Shown here piece by piece: positions 18,718-26,964 of a stretch of DNA of 47,727 nt; positions within the stretch are counted from its first letter, which is position 1; each line of letters starts with the position of its first letter. This DNA is from an uncultured Eubacterium sp. (lineage in GTDB: Bacteria > Bacillota > Clostridia > Lachnospirales > Lachnospiraceae). The notes beneath the pieces are model-generated. The model was not told the origin of the DNA and searched no databases. It saw only the letters and a list, made by a program, of their open reading frames with translations. A program made the position numbers and the translations under genes. The DNA is taken from the NCBI GenBank assembly GCA_947384955.1, contig CANDJC010000023.1, positions 1-47,727 on the forward strand, in the 5' to 3' direction.

Positions 18718-18980
18718 AATACCCCCCCCGCGTCAAATTCTTCTATACGGTATTTTCTGTGATTCCCCAGACTTTTTTCCGTTTTTGCAAAAACGCATGG
18801 ATTTCCGGTTTTGTAATAACTTATTCTTGCCCGCAGCCACTTTACGGATGTTTCATCCTCATAATATGGAATCAGTTTTTCCGCACGTTTCGCATAACGA
18901 TTCAATTTATGTCTGTTATAGCAGTTCCATGCCTCTCTTAAAAAACGATAAATTTTTTTAGCATTACTGTATAAATCCAT
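18714..18980 (-). CDS. N-terminal part of the FkbM-type methyltransferase, phase-OFF
   Basis: 88 residues from the ATG at 18980, preceded by AAGGAAAAAGACGGGA. The segment YYEDETSVKWLRARISYYKT resembles the N-terminal helical part of longer FkbM proteins from Clostridia. The frame closes straight after the G8 tract (FDAGGVF then stop), and the methyltransferase domain follows in the next frame. I treat both ORFs as one gene interrupted at a slippery tract. Confidence 0.75.
   Translation of the reverse strand: MDLYSNAKKIYRFLREAWNCYNRHKLNRYAKRAEKLIPYYEDETSVKWLRARISYYKTGNPCVFAKTEKSLGNHRKYRIEEFDAGGVF
18722..18729 (-). repeat. Poly-G8 tract inside the FkbM gene (putative phase-variation site)
   Basis: Eight consecutive C on the plus strand. 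Minus frame: GAC GC, then G8, then TATTTTGATTG. With 8 G the upstream frame ends at TGA. With 9 G it reads GGG GGG GGT ATT TTG ATT and enters the methyltransferase frame. Confidence 0.75.
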
Positions 18981-19026
18981 TCCCGTCTTTTTCCTTTCTT
19001 TTTCCTTTCTTTTTTCAGGCACAGAC

Positions 19027-20157
19027 TTAAGTACCCAGCATCTTATTCATATTTTCAAATACTTCCTGCGGGCTGACAGCTTTCAGACATTTGTAATCTG
19101 TCCCATATTCACAGCGAAAATAAGAACACGGCTTACACGGCATGTCTTTTGATATCAGACATATTGTGCAGTTTCCGCGCGGTGTACCCATAACAGGCAG
19201 ATATGGTCCGTAAAGGACAATCACATCGATTCCCTGGGCTGCACATAAATGTCCGCAGCTGCTGTCATTGCAGATAACCATATCACACAGCCTTAAACTG
19301 TCTATATATTCCCGCAGACCTGTTTTTAATACCAGATAATTATTTTTCATTCCCCCGTATAAAACTATCTTATCGATACTGTCCGTACTACAGCCGTCGT
19401 CATACAAAACAAAAAAGACATCGTTCCTTCTTTCATTGCACAGCCTGACCAGTTTATGAAAATACGGCCATCGTTTCTGTGCTGTACTTGCACCACAGTG
19501 GATACCAATCACCCTGTACAAATCCAGATGATTTGCATGAATTATGCCGTTTTTGTGCTTTTCCCATGACTCCATTGGTTTAATACAGGGATAAATCAGT
19601 GTATGGTCAATTGTGCCTCCCAGCGTTTGGTACAGATACAGCATATTGTCTGTGATATGCCTGTCATCATTATAATGTGATGAAATGCTGTGCAGCCTGT
19701 AAAGATTGCCTATTCCAATACCTGCATAGGATTCTGCTCTGCATAATCTCATAAATACGGATGCAAAACACTCTCCAAACGGTTCTATTGCAATATCATA
19801 CTTTATCCTGTTAATTTTTTTCCTGGCTGCCGCTATCTCTTTCCTGTGCCGAAACCATTCCTTTCCGCTTACAGGACCGGCACATGTTCCAAAATCAACA
19901 AACTCATCGTATAATTCCTGGCCATTTAAAAAATCCCGGAAATAAGCCGGCCCGCAAACCGTTACGCGGACTTTAAACTGTGCCTTAAGATGCATAAGAA
20001 ACGGTATCGCCATCACACAGTCCCCGATACGCCGCGGATAAATAATCAGTATATTCTGGCCATCCTGAATACGGACTTTTTTCTTTTTACGGACAGGCAT
20101 GAGTATACCTGCTATATAAACAATTCGTTTATGTCTTTTACGCAGTATTCGATTCAT
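19027..20157 (-). CDS. Family 9 glycosyltransferase (heptosyltransferase-like)
   Basis: About 376 residues of GT-B fold. N-terminal NILIIYPRRIGDCVMAIPFL and C-terminal CDMVICNDSSCGHLCAAQG, the latter matching the donor-binding block of the ADP-heptose:LPS heptosyltransferase family, plus IGIHCGASTAQKRWP in the middle. The C-terminus is cysteine-rich (CKPCSYFRCEYGTDYKC), as in related clostridial proteins. It directly follows gmhA and hldE, which supply activated heptose, so heptose transfer is the natural inference. The ATG at 20157 lies six bases after the gmhA stop; a start 12 codons upstream lacks an RBS. Confidence 0.87.
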   Translation of the reverse strand: MNRILRKRHKRIVYIAGILMPVRKKKKVRIQDGQNILIIYPRRIGDCVMAIPFLMHLKAQFKVRVTVCGPAYFRDFLNGQELYDEFVDFGTCAGPVSGKEWFRHRKEIAAARKKINRIKYDIAIEPFGECFASVFMRLCRAESYAGIGIGNLYRLHSISSHYNDDRHITDNMLYLYQTLGGTIDHTLIYPCIKPMESWEKHKNGIIHANHLDLYRVIGIHCGASTAQKRWPYFHKLVRLCNERRNDVFFVLYDDGCSTDSIDKIVLYGGMKNNYLVLKTGLREYIDSLRLCDMVICNDSSCGHLCAAQGIDVIVLYGPYLPVMGTPRGNCTICLISKDMPCKPCSYFRCEYGTDYKCLKAVSPQEVFENMNKMLGT

Positions 20158-20162
20158 TTTAT

Positions 20163-20732
20163 CTATCCCATAGCTTCCTCTGTTAATTCGCATATAATAT
20201 GTATCATTGTGATATGGCTTTCCTGAATCCTGGCTGTAACATTGGAAGGCACAATCAAAGACTGGCTTACCATAGATTTGACTGCTCCCCCATCCTTTCC
20301 AAGCAGCGCTATGGTTTTACAGTTCGTATGTCCGACAGCAGAAATCGCTTTTATGAGGTTACGGCTGTTTCCGCTTGTGCTGATTCCTATAAAAACATCT
20401 CCGTCTCTGACAAACGCCTTTGCCTGCCTTGCATAAGCTTCTTCATAACCATAGTCATTCGAAATCGCCGTCAGTGTCGCCGGGTCTGCACCCAGTACAA
20501 CTGCCGGCCACGGTTCACGCTCTTTTTGGAACCTTCCTGTAATTTCTCCTGCAAAATGAAGGGAATCTGATTCAGAGCCTCCGTTCCCAGCCAGAACCAG
20601 TTTGCCTCCGTTTTTCAGACAGGCTGCAATCATATCCGCTGCTTTATGTATGCCCCTGATAAGCTCCCCGTCATCCATAATTCTTTTCTTCACTTCTATA
20701 CTGTCCTGCAGTCTCTGCTGAATGATATCCAT
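20163..20732 (-). CDS. gmhA: Phosphoheptose isomerase (sedoheptulose-7-phosphate isomerase)
   Basis: 189 residues from the ATG at 20732, which has GGGAGGAATGGG before it and overlaps the end of hldE; the open frame further upstream is read-through of hldE. SIS domain with AGNGGSESDSLHFAGEITGR, GADPATLTAISNDYGYE, GISTSGNSRN and the C-terminal ESHITMIHIICELTE, all typical of GmhA. It converts sedoheptulose 7-phosphate to D-glycero-D-manno-heptose 7-phosphate, the first committed step of nucleotide-activated heptose synthesis. Note AGNGGSESDS where AGNGGSAADA-type sequences are usual. Confidence 0.93.
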   Translation of the reverse strand: MDIIQQRLQDSIEVKKRIMDDGELIRGIHKAADMIAACLKNGGKLVLAGNGGSESDSLHFAGEITGRFQKEREPWPAVVLGADPATLTAISNDYGYEEAYARQAKAFVRDGDVFIGISTSGNSRNLIKAISAVGHTNCKTIALLGKDGGAVKSMVSQSLIVPSNVTARIQESHITMIHIICELTEEAMG

Positions 20733-20743
20733 CCCATTCCTCC

Positions 20744-22216
20744 CTACGGCAGCAGCTGGGACGATTCGTCCTGTAACCTGCCTTTTTCTATTTTTGCTAT
20801 CATCTGCGACGTGGATTTTCCATCCACATAAGGAATAATCTTTACGCACCCTCCTTTTTTTAATACAATATCTCTTCCAGCAACTTCATCAGGCGTGTAA
20901 TCTCCGCCTTTTACCAGAATGTCCGGCTCACAGGCTGCAACCGCTCTATATGGCGTATCCTCCTCAAAAATCACAATATAATCAATAAAATCATAGCAGG
21001 AAAGCATTTCAGCCCTTTCTTCCTCCTGATTAACAGGCCGTCCGGCTCCCTTAAGCCTTTGTACAGATGCATCACTATTTAAACCGACAATAAAAATATC
21101 ACCCATTTCCGATGCCTGTTTCAGATACCTTAAATGTCCGATATGAAGAATATCAAAACAGCCGTTTGTAAATACAATCTTTTTATCCTTATTTGCTTTT
21201 CGGTAATCCGAAAGCTCCTCTATACTGAGCAGTTTGCTATGCCCCCGTCTTTCAGATTTTCTGCTCAAAAAGTTTTCAACTTCACCGATTTGTACAGAAG
21301 AAGTCCCCGCTTTCGAAACCTGAATTCCCGCAGCAATATTCGCAGCTTCCATAGAATGCAGGATACTCATATCAGACGCAAGACACATTGCCATATATGC
21401 AATAACCGTATCCCCGGCTCCCGTTACGTCGTAAACTTCACGAGCCGTTGTTCCCAGTTTTCGATACACTCCATTCCCGTCTGTAAGAATCATACCCTGT
21501 GCGCCGCATGTAGCAAGAACATAACTGCTTTCACATCTCTTACACAAAGATACAGCTGCCGCTTTTATTTCATCCTCCGTTCTTACCGGCATCTTTGTAA
21601 GCCGTGCCAGTTCTCCCCGGTTTGGTTTAATCAGAAATGCCCCAAAATATTTACTGCTTCTTGAATCTTTCACATCAGCAAGTGTTTTTACCCCTTTTTT
21701 TCTGCAAATATCGAACAGTTTTCGGGATAAGTCATGCGACAGCACTCCCTTCTTATAATCTGAAACAACCACAATATCAAATTCAGATACATGTTTTTTG
21801 GCTGTTTCCAGCAGCCTGTCCTGGATGGCCGATTCCATATCAGCAGTTTCTTCTGTATCAATCCGGAGAACCTGCTGATTATTTCCGGCTAAAAGCCTTG
21901 TCTTGACAGATGTGGGCCTTTTTGCGCTAATCAGATAATTCACAGCAATATGGCTTTCCTGCAAAAGTGCCTTCAAAACGGCTCCGTTTTCATCTTCGCC
22001 GATAACTGACAAAACATTTACATTCTGTCCATTCACCGCCAGATTCAGGGCAACATTTGCCGCGCCGCCCAGCCTGTACTTTATTTCTTTTTTCAAAAAA
22101 ACAGGAACCGGGGCTTCCGGAGAAATTCTTTCGACTGTTCCCAGATAATACTGATCCAGCATAATATCTCCGACAACCAGTATTTTCTTTTCCTGTACTG
22201 CTCCCATCAAACTCAT
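20744..22216 (-). CDS. hldE: Bifunctional heptose-7-phosphate kinase / heptose-1-phosphate adenylyltransferase
   Basis: 490 residues. N-terminal ribokinase-type domain: KILVVGDIMLDQYYLG, SPEAPVPV, LGGAANVALNLA and the active-site DVTGAGDTV. C-terminal nucleotidyltransferase domain: IVFTNGCFDILHIGHLRYLK (HxGH motif) and VGLNSDASVQRLKG. Length and order match HldE (RfaE1 plus RfaE2). It makes ADP-heptose from heptose 7-phosphate, apart from the GmhB phosphatase step, which is not encoded here; no HldD epimerase is seen either. ADP-heptose is the activated sugar for the GT9 enzyme two genes downstream. Confidence 0.95.
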   Translation of the reverse strand: MSLMGAVQEKKILVVGDIMLDQYYLGTVERISPEAPVPVFLKKEIKYRLGGAANVALNLAVNGQNVNVLSVIGEDENGAVLKALLQESHIAVNYLISAKRPTSVKTRLLAGNNQQVLRIDTEETADMESAIQDRLLETAKKHVSEFDIVVVSDYKKGVLSHDLSRKLFDICRKKGVKTLADVKDSRSSKYFGAFLIKPNRGELARLTKMPVRTEDEIKAAAVSLCKRCESSYVLATCGAQGMILTDGNGVYRKLGTTAREVYDVTGAGDTVIAYMAMCLASDMSILHSMEAANIAAGIQVSKAGTSSVQIGEVENFLSRKSERRGHSKLLSIEELSDYRKANKDKKIVFTNGCFDILHIGHLRYLKQASEMGDIFIVGLNSDASVQRLKGAGRPVNQEEERAEMLSCYDFIDYIVIFEEDTPYRAVAACEPDILVKGGDYTPDEVAGRDIVLKKGGCVKIIPYVDGKSTSQMIAKIEKGRLQDESSQLLP

Positions 22217-22246
22217 ATTCTCATTTCCCCTGCTGATTATGACAGT

Positions 22247-23164
22247 TTACTGTTTCTGATTTTGCTGCCTTCGCATTTGTGCTAATAATATTTTTGCAGA
22301 CTCTGTATTATACCGTATCCCAGATTCTATCCTTTCTTTTATACTTTTACTGCCAGCCTTAAAAGACGCACCCTGTTCATGCCAGACCTGTAATCTGGGT
22401 GAATATAATATTTTCCATCCGTTCTGCCTGCATCTTAAATATAGTAAATCCTCTTCACAGTAAAACCTGGTTTCCGGCCAGAAAAGATGCTCCTCACTTT
22501 TGAGAAACGTTTTGGAAAATACAAGACATCCTCCCTGAAGCACTCTGTCATCTGCATACTGCATAGAAAGCTCCTTCTGCTTTCTGACATCCGGCCTTTT
22601 GTTCCTGATAAATTTCACATAAACCGGATATGCTGCTGACTGCTGAAACCGATACATCATTTTACGGCGCAGATTTCTCTTTGTTTTTAAGTTTTCTAAC
22701 TGCACAAGCCACTCTCTGATTTCTTCTTCTGATTTCGGTTTATATTTTGGATTCAGATGAGAACCGCTGCGGGTATCTATCATATCCATACCCATAATTA
22801 CAAATCTGTATTTTCGATATTCTCCTTCGATAAGCCTGATAAAATCTTTCTGTCCAAATACGATATCATTGTTTGCCACAACAAGAAAATCCAGACCGTG
22901 ACAGTGCTTTCTTACATACTGATAACCAATATTATTACCGCGTGAAAATCCATATCCCTGATCCAGTACAAGAATATCAATCATTTGATTATCTTTATAT
23001 TTATCCTGCAGCTGCTCTGCAGATTCATTACAGGAGCCGTTATCTACAATGATAATTTTTGCCTGATTTCCTTCCTTTAGGGAGAGAATCGAAGCTATAC
23101 ACCTGTCTGTTATTTTGAAATCTTTATAATGTAAAATCAGAAAACCAGTCTTCCTATTTTCCAT
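22247..23164 (-). CDS. Family 2 glycosyltransferase (rhamnosyltransferase-like)
   Basis: About 305 residues. FLILHYKDFKITDRCIASIL, IIIVDNGSCNES, GYGFSRGNNIGY and VVANNDIVF are the nucleotide-sugar-binding blocks of the WbbL/rhamnosyltransferase branch. LQGGCLVFSKTFL, FYCEEDLLYLRCRQNGW and VWHEQGAS are the acceptor and catalytic blocks. ATG 23164 has GGGAG nine bases upstream; an ATG three codons earlier overlaps the preceding gene but stands too close to that site. The donor sugar is only suggested by similarity. Confidence 0.9.
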   Translation of the reverse strand: MENRKTGFLILHYKDFKITDRCIASILSLKEGNQAKIIIVDNGSCNESAEQLQDKYKDNQMIDILVLDQGYGFSRGNNIGYQYVRKHCHGLDFLVVANNDIVFGQKDFIRLIEGEYRKYRFVIMGMDMIDTRSGSHLNPKYKPKSEEEIREWLVQLENLKTKRNLRRKMMYRFQQSAAYPVYVKFIRNKRPDVRKQKELSMQYADDRVLQGGCLVFSKTFLKSEEHLFWPETRFYCEEDLLYLRCRQNGWKILYSPRLQVWHEQGASFKAGSKSIKERIESGIRYNTESAKILLAQMRRQQNQKQ

Positions 23165-23169
23165 AACCA

Positions 23170-24087
23170 TCATCTCCCGGCAAATTCTTTTATAAGGTAT
23201 CCGTAATTTGTAAGTCTTCCATCTGGCGTTTTCTCATGCAGACTGCCTTTATACGACAGTTTATTTATCACATTATCTCCATTCATTTGAAAAAGATTTT
23301 GATCATATACTTCATTCATTTTTTTCTGCATTTCCAGTAAACTGCAATTGCTTATTTCTGCCGAATCAATCTCAGAACGAATTGCCCTTACTTCATCATA
23401 TCCCAGAGAAAGAATACAGTCTGTCAGCAGATAGTACATGCAGTATTCTTCATTTAAAAAAATCTGATAAAGCATATCTGAAACAAAACCCATAACACAG
23501 TCTCCTGCATTACTTGCAAAATACCCGTTATGCCATTTTCCACGGGACACATGCCAGCTGCTGAACTTTCCATGATGCACTGTAAAAAATGATTTATTTT
23601 TAATCAGAACATCAATACTGTCATTCATCCAGGTAGTGATATCAAGCCATATACCCCCATATTGATACAAAAGAGACGTTCGAATCCAGTCTGTAAAAAC
23701 TGCAACCGGATATTTTCCGTTTTCTGCTTTTTCTATAAATAAATCAGGAATTTCCATATGATTATATATGCTGTTTTTATCAATAAATCTTACCGGATGG
23801 CTGCCGCTGCAAGCCTGTATTGACTTTATGCATGCTTTAGCCAGCAAAGGCGCATCTTCTATTCCCTGCCACCAGCATATCCAGATCGGGGCATTTTCAG
23901 AAATAACATCCTTGTTTTTCTCAGCCGAATCATATACATTCAAAAACTCCCCATAAACTCTTTTTAAATATCTTTTTACCATTTTTGTTCTCCAGGGCAT
24001 AACTGCCCGTTCAAAACTTTTAAAACAGCTAAAAGATATTTTATCGATTACTGAAATACAAAAATATCTGATTCCATATTTTCTCAT
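23170..24087 (-). CDS. Capsular polysaccharide synthesis protein (GT32-like glycosyltransferase)
   Basis: About 305 residues. PIWICWWQGIEDAPLLAKAC, then FTDWIRTSLLYQYGGIWLDI with the DxT/DxD-type metal site, and the downstream NAGDCVMGFVSDMLY block place it in the capsular-polysaccharide-synthesis/GT32 group of sugar transferases. The ATG at 24087 overlaps the polymerase stop as ATGA; a GTG seven codons upstream is possible. Probably transfers a hexose to the growing repeat unit. Confidence 0.83.
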   Translation of the reverse strand: MRKYGIRYFCISVIDKISFSCFKSFERAVMPWRTKMVKRYLKRVYGEFLNVYDSAEKNKDVISENAPIWICWWQGIEDAPLLAKACIKSIQACSGSHPVRFIDKNSIYNHMEIPDLFIEKAENGKYPVAVFTDWIRTSLLYQYGGIWLDITTWMNDSIDVLIKNKSFFTVHHGKFSSWHVSRGKWHNGYFASNAGDCVMGFVSDMLYQIFLNEEYCMYYLLTDCILSLGYDEVRAIRSEIDSAEISNCSLLEMQKKMNEVYDQNLFQMNGDNVINKLSYKGSLHEKTPDGRLTNYGYLIKEFAGR

Positions 24088-25343
24088 AAAATATATTTCT
24101 TTTCCCACTGCATGCCTCCGTCATTTTCAGATTTAAACGGTTCCGGCTGATTTGCGAACATATAAGACATATAGGAATAAATGATAATCCAGCCCATCAT
24201 CCTTGATTCGTCGGTAAGAATAAACGTAAACGCAGTAAAAAATGCAAACACTGTAAAACCTTTGAAAGCTGCTATCTCAGCAGAATCCTTCTTTCTTACT
24301 GATACCCGGATCACCCGAATGACTGCCTTTAATTCCGGTATAAAAAACAGAAAGAACCCGAATATCCCAATATTCGCCAAAAGCCCTGTAAATCCCGCAT
24401 CACAATAGGAAACCGGCCAGTGCAGCCGAAATCCTGCCCCAAGCAGCGGATGTTCTTTAAAATAATTCCAGCATTCTAAAACAGCCGCGATATGCGCATT
24501 ATTAGAGGACGCAAATTCACCGCCGGAAATACTAAATAATGCATGCACATATCCTGCAAAAAAAGCATATGCTGCCACACCTGTTCCAGCTGCCGTCAGT
24601 AACCAGTTACGCAGAATCTTATTACGTCTGTCCGCCCGGCCTGTTAAAATCATGACTGCTGCAGCTGCAAAAAAAGCAAGAAATCCAGATCTGTTTTTTG
24701 AAATAAAAACTCCAAAATGTATGCCCAAAGCTAAAAAGATAACGTGAAACACACTGTTTTTTGTCCGCTTATTCAATAAATCGCTCAATGCTTTTATCAT
24801 AGGAAGATAAACCAGCGGAACAACAATCAGAATTCCCAGCCTGCCGCCTCTCCAGCTGGTTGCACTGTTCAAAACATTGATTCCAAAATAATGCAGTATA
24901 AAATCAGAAATCTCCCCGATTAAAATCTGTACAAATGCAATCATCTGAAATCCGTTCCAGAACATTCTGTTTAATTTTTCATTTTCAAATATATACACAA
25001 GCGGAATCAGAGCGATAAAATAAGTAAAGCGTCCTGAATCAGCCAGATATTCATATATGGAAACTCCTGTGCTAAAAAGAGCAAAATAATAAAACTGAAC
25101 AAAAAAAGCAAATATCAAAATAGAAATCATATATCTGACAGCGGATTTATATTTATGAAATACCATTCTGTTCGCCTGATTATTTCTCAGACAGAGAACT
25201 GCTGCAGACAAAACAGCTGTTATCATTACTAATTTTTTATAAATGCCGTCAGCAGTCCATAATCCCCAGAAATGAAATTCTCCTAAAACTGCTGTCAGAA
25301 TCAGGCAGACAATTAATTCATTTATGCTTACTGTCGTTTTCAT
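24084..25343 (-). CDS. O-antigen polymerase/ligase-like membrane protein (Wzy/WaaL family)
   Basis: 419 residues with about ten hydrophobic segments and a large loop before the last helices, containing GGEFASSNNAHIAAVLECWN and HPLLGAGFRLHWP, a layout found in Wzy polymerases and WaaL-type ligases (HPxxGxG motif). It should either polymerise lipid-linked repeat units or join the glycan to an acceptor on the outer face of the membrane. A Wzz-like protein in the same operon favours polymerase. The sequence is too divergent to decide. ATG at 25343 follows GAGGGATTC. Confidence 0.8.
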   Translation of the reverse strand: MKTTVSINELIVCLILTAVLGEFHFWGLWTADGIYKKLVMITAVLSAAVLCLRNNQANRMVFHKYKSAVRYMISILIFAFFVQFYYFALFSTGVSIYEYLADSGRFTYFIALIPLVYIFENEKLNRMFWNGFQMIAFVQILIGEISDFILHYFGINVLNSATSWRGGRLGILIVVPLVYLPMIKALSDLLNKRTKNSVFHVIFLALGIHFGVFISKNRSGFLAFFAAAAVMILTGRADRRNKILRNWLLTAAGTGVAAYAFFAGYVHALFSISGGEFASSNNAHIAAVLECWNYFKEHPLLGAGFRLHWPVSYCDAGFTGLLANIGIFGFFLFFIPELKAVIRVIRVSVRKKDSAEIAAFKGFTVFAFFTAFTFILTDESRMMGWIIIYSYMSYMFANQPEPFKSENDGGMQWEKKYIL

Positions 25344-26170
25344 GAATCCCTCTGTTTTCTATCTGGCAGCCTCCATTTTACAAAATACCTGACAGCCAAA
25401 ACCGCATGTGCCGCAAATGGTTTTAGCACAAATGGAAATGCCCATGGCATCAGGCCTAACTCATAAAATCCTTTTTTTCTGATTTTATATTCACCAATCC
25501 TGGCCCTGAATGTCCTTCGTTTTATATTTTCCCTGTCAAGCCTGTAGAGATACAGTGGATTACTGATATTTCTTCCTTTAAAGCCTTTTGCATATAAGCG
25601 CATAAACATATCATAATCCTGTCCTCTCTGGGTTTCCTCTGCATCCCTGTAACCGGAAACAGCCAGAATGCATTCCCTTGTAAATATTGATGAGGGATGA
25701 AAAAACGGAAGATTCCACAAGAAATCTTTTTTTGATGGATATTTTTTTCTCTTTTTCATAAGCTTAGTAGGCTTTTGGGGATTATCCTCAAATGCTTCCA
25801 TGGCACTGCTTATAAAATCAGACGGTTCCTTTTCAAATGCCTTTACCAGACATGCTATTCTCTCCGGTCTGCTAATGTCATCAATGTCCTGAATCAAAAG
25901 CAGTTCTCCCCTGCTTGCGGCAATACACCTGTTTCTTGTTTCTGCAGCATACAGATGTTCTTTATTATACAGTATGGTAACTCTGTTATCTCTTTGTTCC
26001 CATTTCCTGAGTTTTTCCAGACTGTTATCACTTGAACAGTCATCACACACGATGATTTCAATATTCCTATATGTCTGTACAGTCAGCGATTCCATACAGG
26101 CATCCAGATAATTGCCGGCGTTATAACAGGCTATAATAACTGATACAAGATACTTTTCTTTTCTTCTCAT
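25340..26170 (-). CDS. Family 2 glycosyltransferase
   Basis: 276 residues. VSVIIACYNAGNYLDACMES, IIVCDDCSSDNSLEKL, LLLIQDIDDISRPER (metal-binding DID) and QRGQDYDMFMRLYAKG are typical GT2 blocks. Overlaps the polymerase gene by four bases (ATGA), so the two are translationally coupled. Weak C-terminal hydrophobic stretch (MPWAFPFVLKPFAAHAVLAV) may hold it at the membrane. Confidence 0.9.
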   Translation of the reverse strand: MRRKEKYLVSVIIACYNAGNYLDACMESLTVQTYRNIEIIVCDDCSSDNSLEKLRKWEQRDNRVTILYNKEHLYAAETRNRCIAASRGELLLIQDIDDISRPERIACLVKAFEKEPSDFISSAMEAFEDNPQKPTKLMKKRKKYPSKKDFLWNLPFFHPSSIFTRECILAVSGYRDAEETQRGQDYDMFMRLYAKGFKGRNISNPLYLYRLDRENIKRRTFRARIGEYKIRKKGFYELGLMPWAFPFVLKPFAAHAVLAVRYFVKWRLPDRKQRDS

Positions 26171-26202
26171 AATTTTTCCATTATCTCAGCTGTATTTTAC
26201 TT

Positions 26203-26964
26203 TCATGACTGCTTATCCATAACTACAAACCAGTGATAAGGATGAAGCGGAGGATGTTCCGTTTTTGTTACGCGGAAGAATTCACTGCAGACCATGATAA
26301 TATCTTTTTTACTATGATTTCTAATTCCTGCTTCCCAATAATGCTGTCCATCAAATAAAAATTCTCTCTTCCAGAATCTTTGTATCACTATGTTCCAGTA
26401 TTTATTATGTATTTTAGGAAGATCTATCCAAAAAGAAACTGATATTTTACTCACAGGCAGTGAAAGGACAAATCTTTTTTTGCAAATCCTGCTAATCTGC
26501 TTTATAATCCGCCTGAAATATTTATACTCAAGATGCTCAAGTACCTGACAGGCTAAAACACAGTCATATCTTCTATTGCCGATTAGCCTGCAAATATCTT
26601 TCACATCACCTGTAATATCAGGGTTCAGTTCCTCGTCACAGTCAAATGTATGCACCAGCACGTCACCATTCCTATACTTTTCTTCCATGATATGCTTTAT
26701 CACACATGGAACAATACCGTCTCCTGCGCCTATTACTAAAAAACTCCTGCAGTCATTACTTACAGCTTCTTTAATCTGTATGTAATAGGAAATCCATCTT
26801 CGCAAATCAGCATAATCTGCGAAATGATATCCCTGGGACATTCCCCGCCCAGACTGTTTTCTATATTTTGTATCAGCCATATCTGACCTGTACCCCCTGT
26901 ATTTTACTATTTCCTTTTCTTGAATACTGCTGCTTACAGCAAAACCGTTATCATATAGAAGCAA
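26203..26964 (-). CDS. Class I SAM-dependent methyltransferase
   Basis: 253 residues if it starts at the TTG at 26964, which overlaps the GT4 gene by 14 bases; an ATG at 26880 would shorten it by 28 residues. SAM-binding FLVIGAGDGIVPCVI and the following acidic loop HTFDCDEELNPDI, then YDCVLACQVLEHLEY, match Methyltransf_11/25-type enzymes. In this locus it may methylate the glycan or a lipid-linked intermediate. The substrate is unknown. Confidence 0.82.
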   Translation of the reverse strand: MLLYDNGFAVSSSIQEKEIVKYRGYRSDMADTKYRKQSGRGMSQGYHFADYADLRRWISYYIQIKEAVSNDCRSFLVIGAGDGIVPCVIKHIMEEKYRNGDVLVHTFDCDEELNPDITGDVKDICRLIGNRRYDCVLACQVLEHLEYKYFRRIIKQISRICKKRFVLSLPVSKISVSFWIDLPKIHNKYWNIVIQRFWKREFLFDGQHYWEAGIRNHSKKDIIMVCSEFFRVTKTEHPPLHPYHWFVVMDKQS

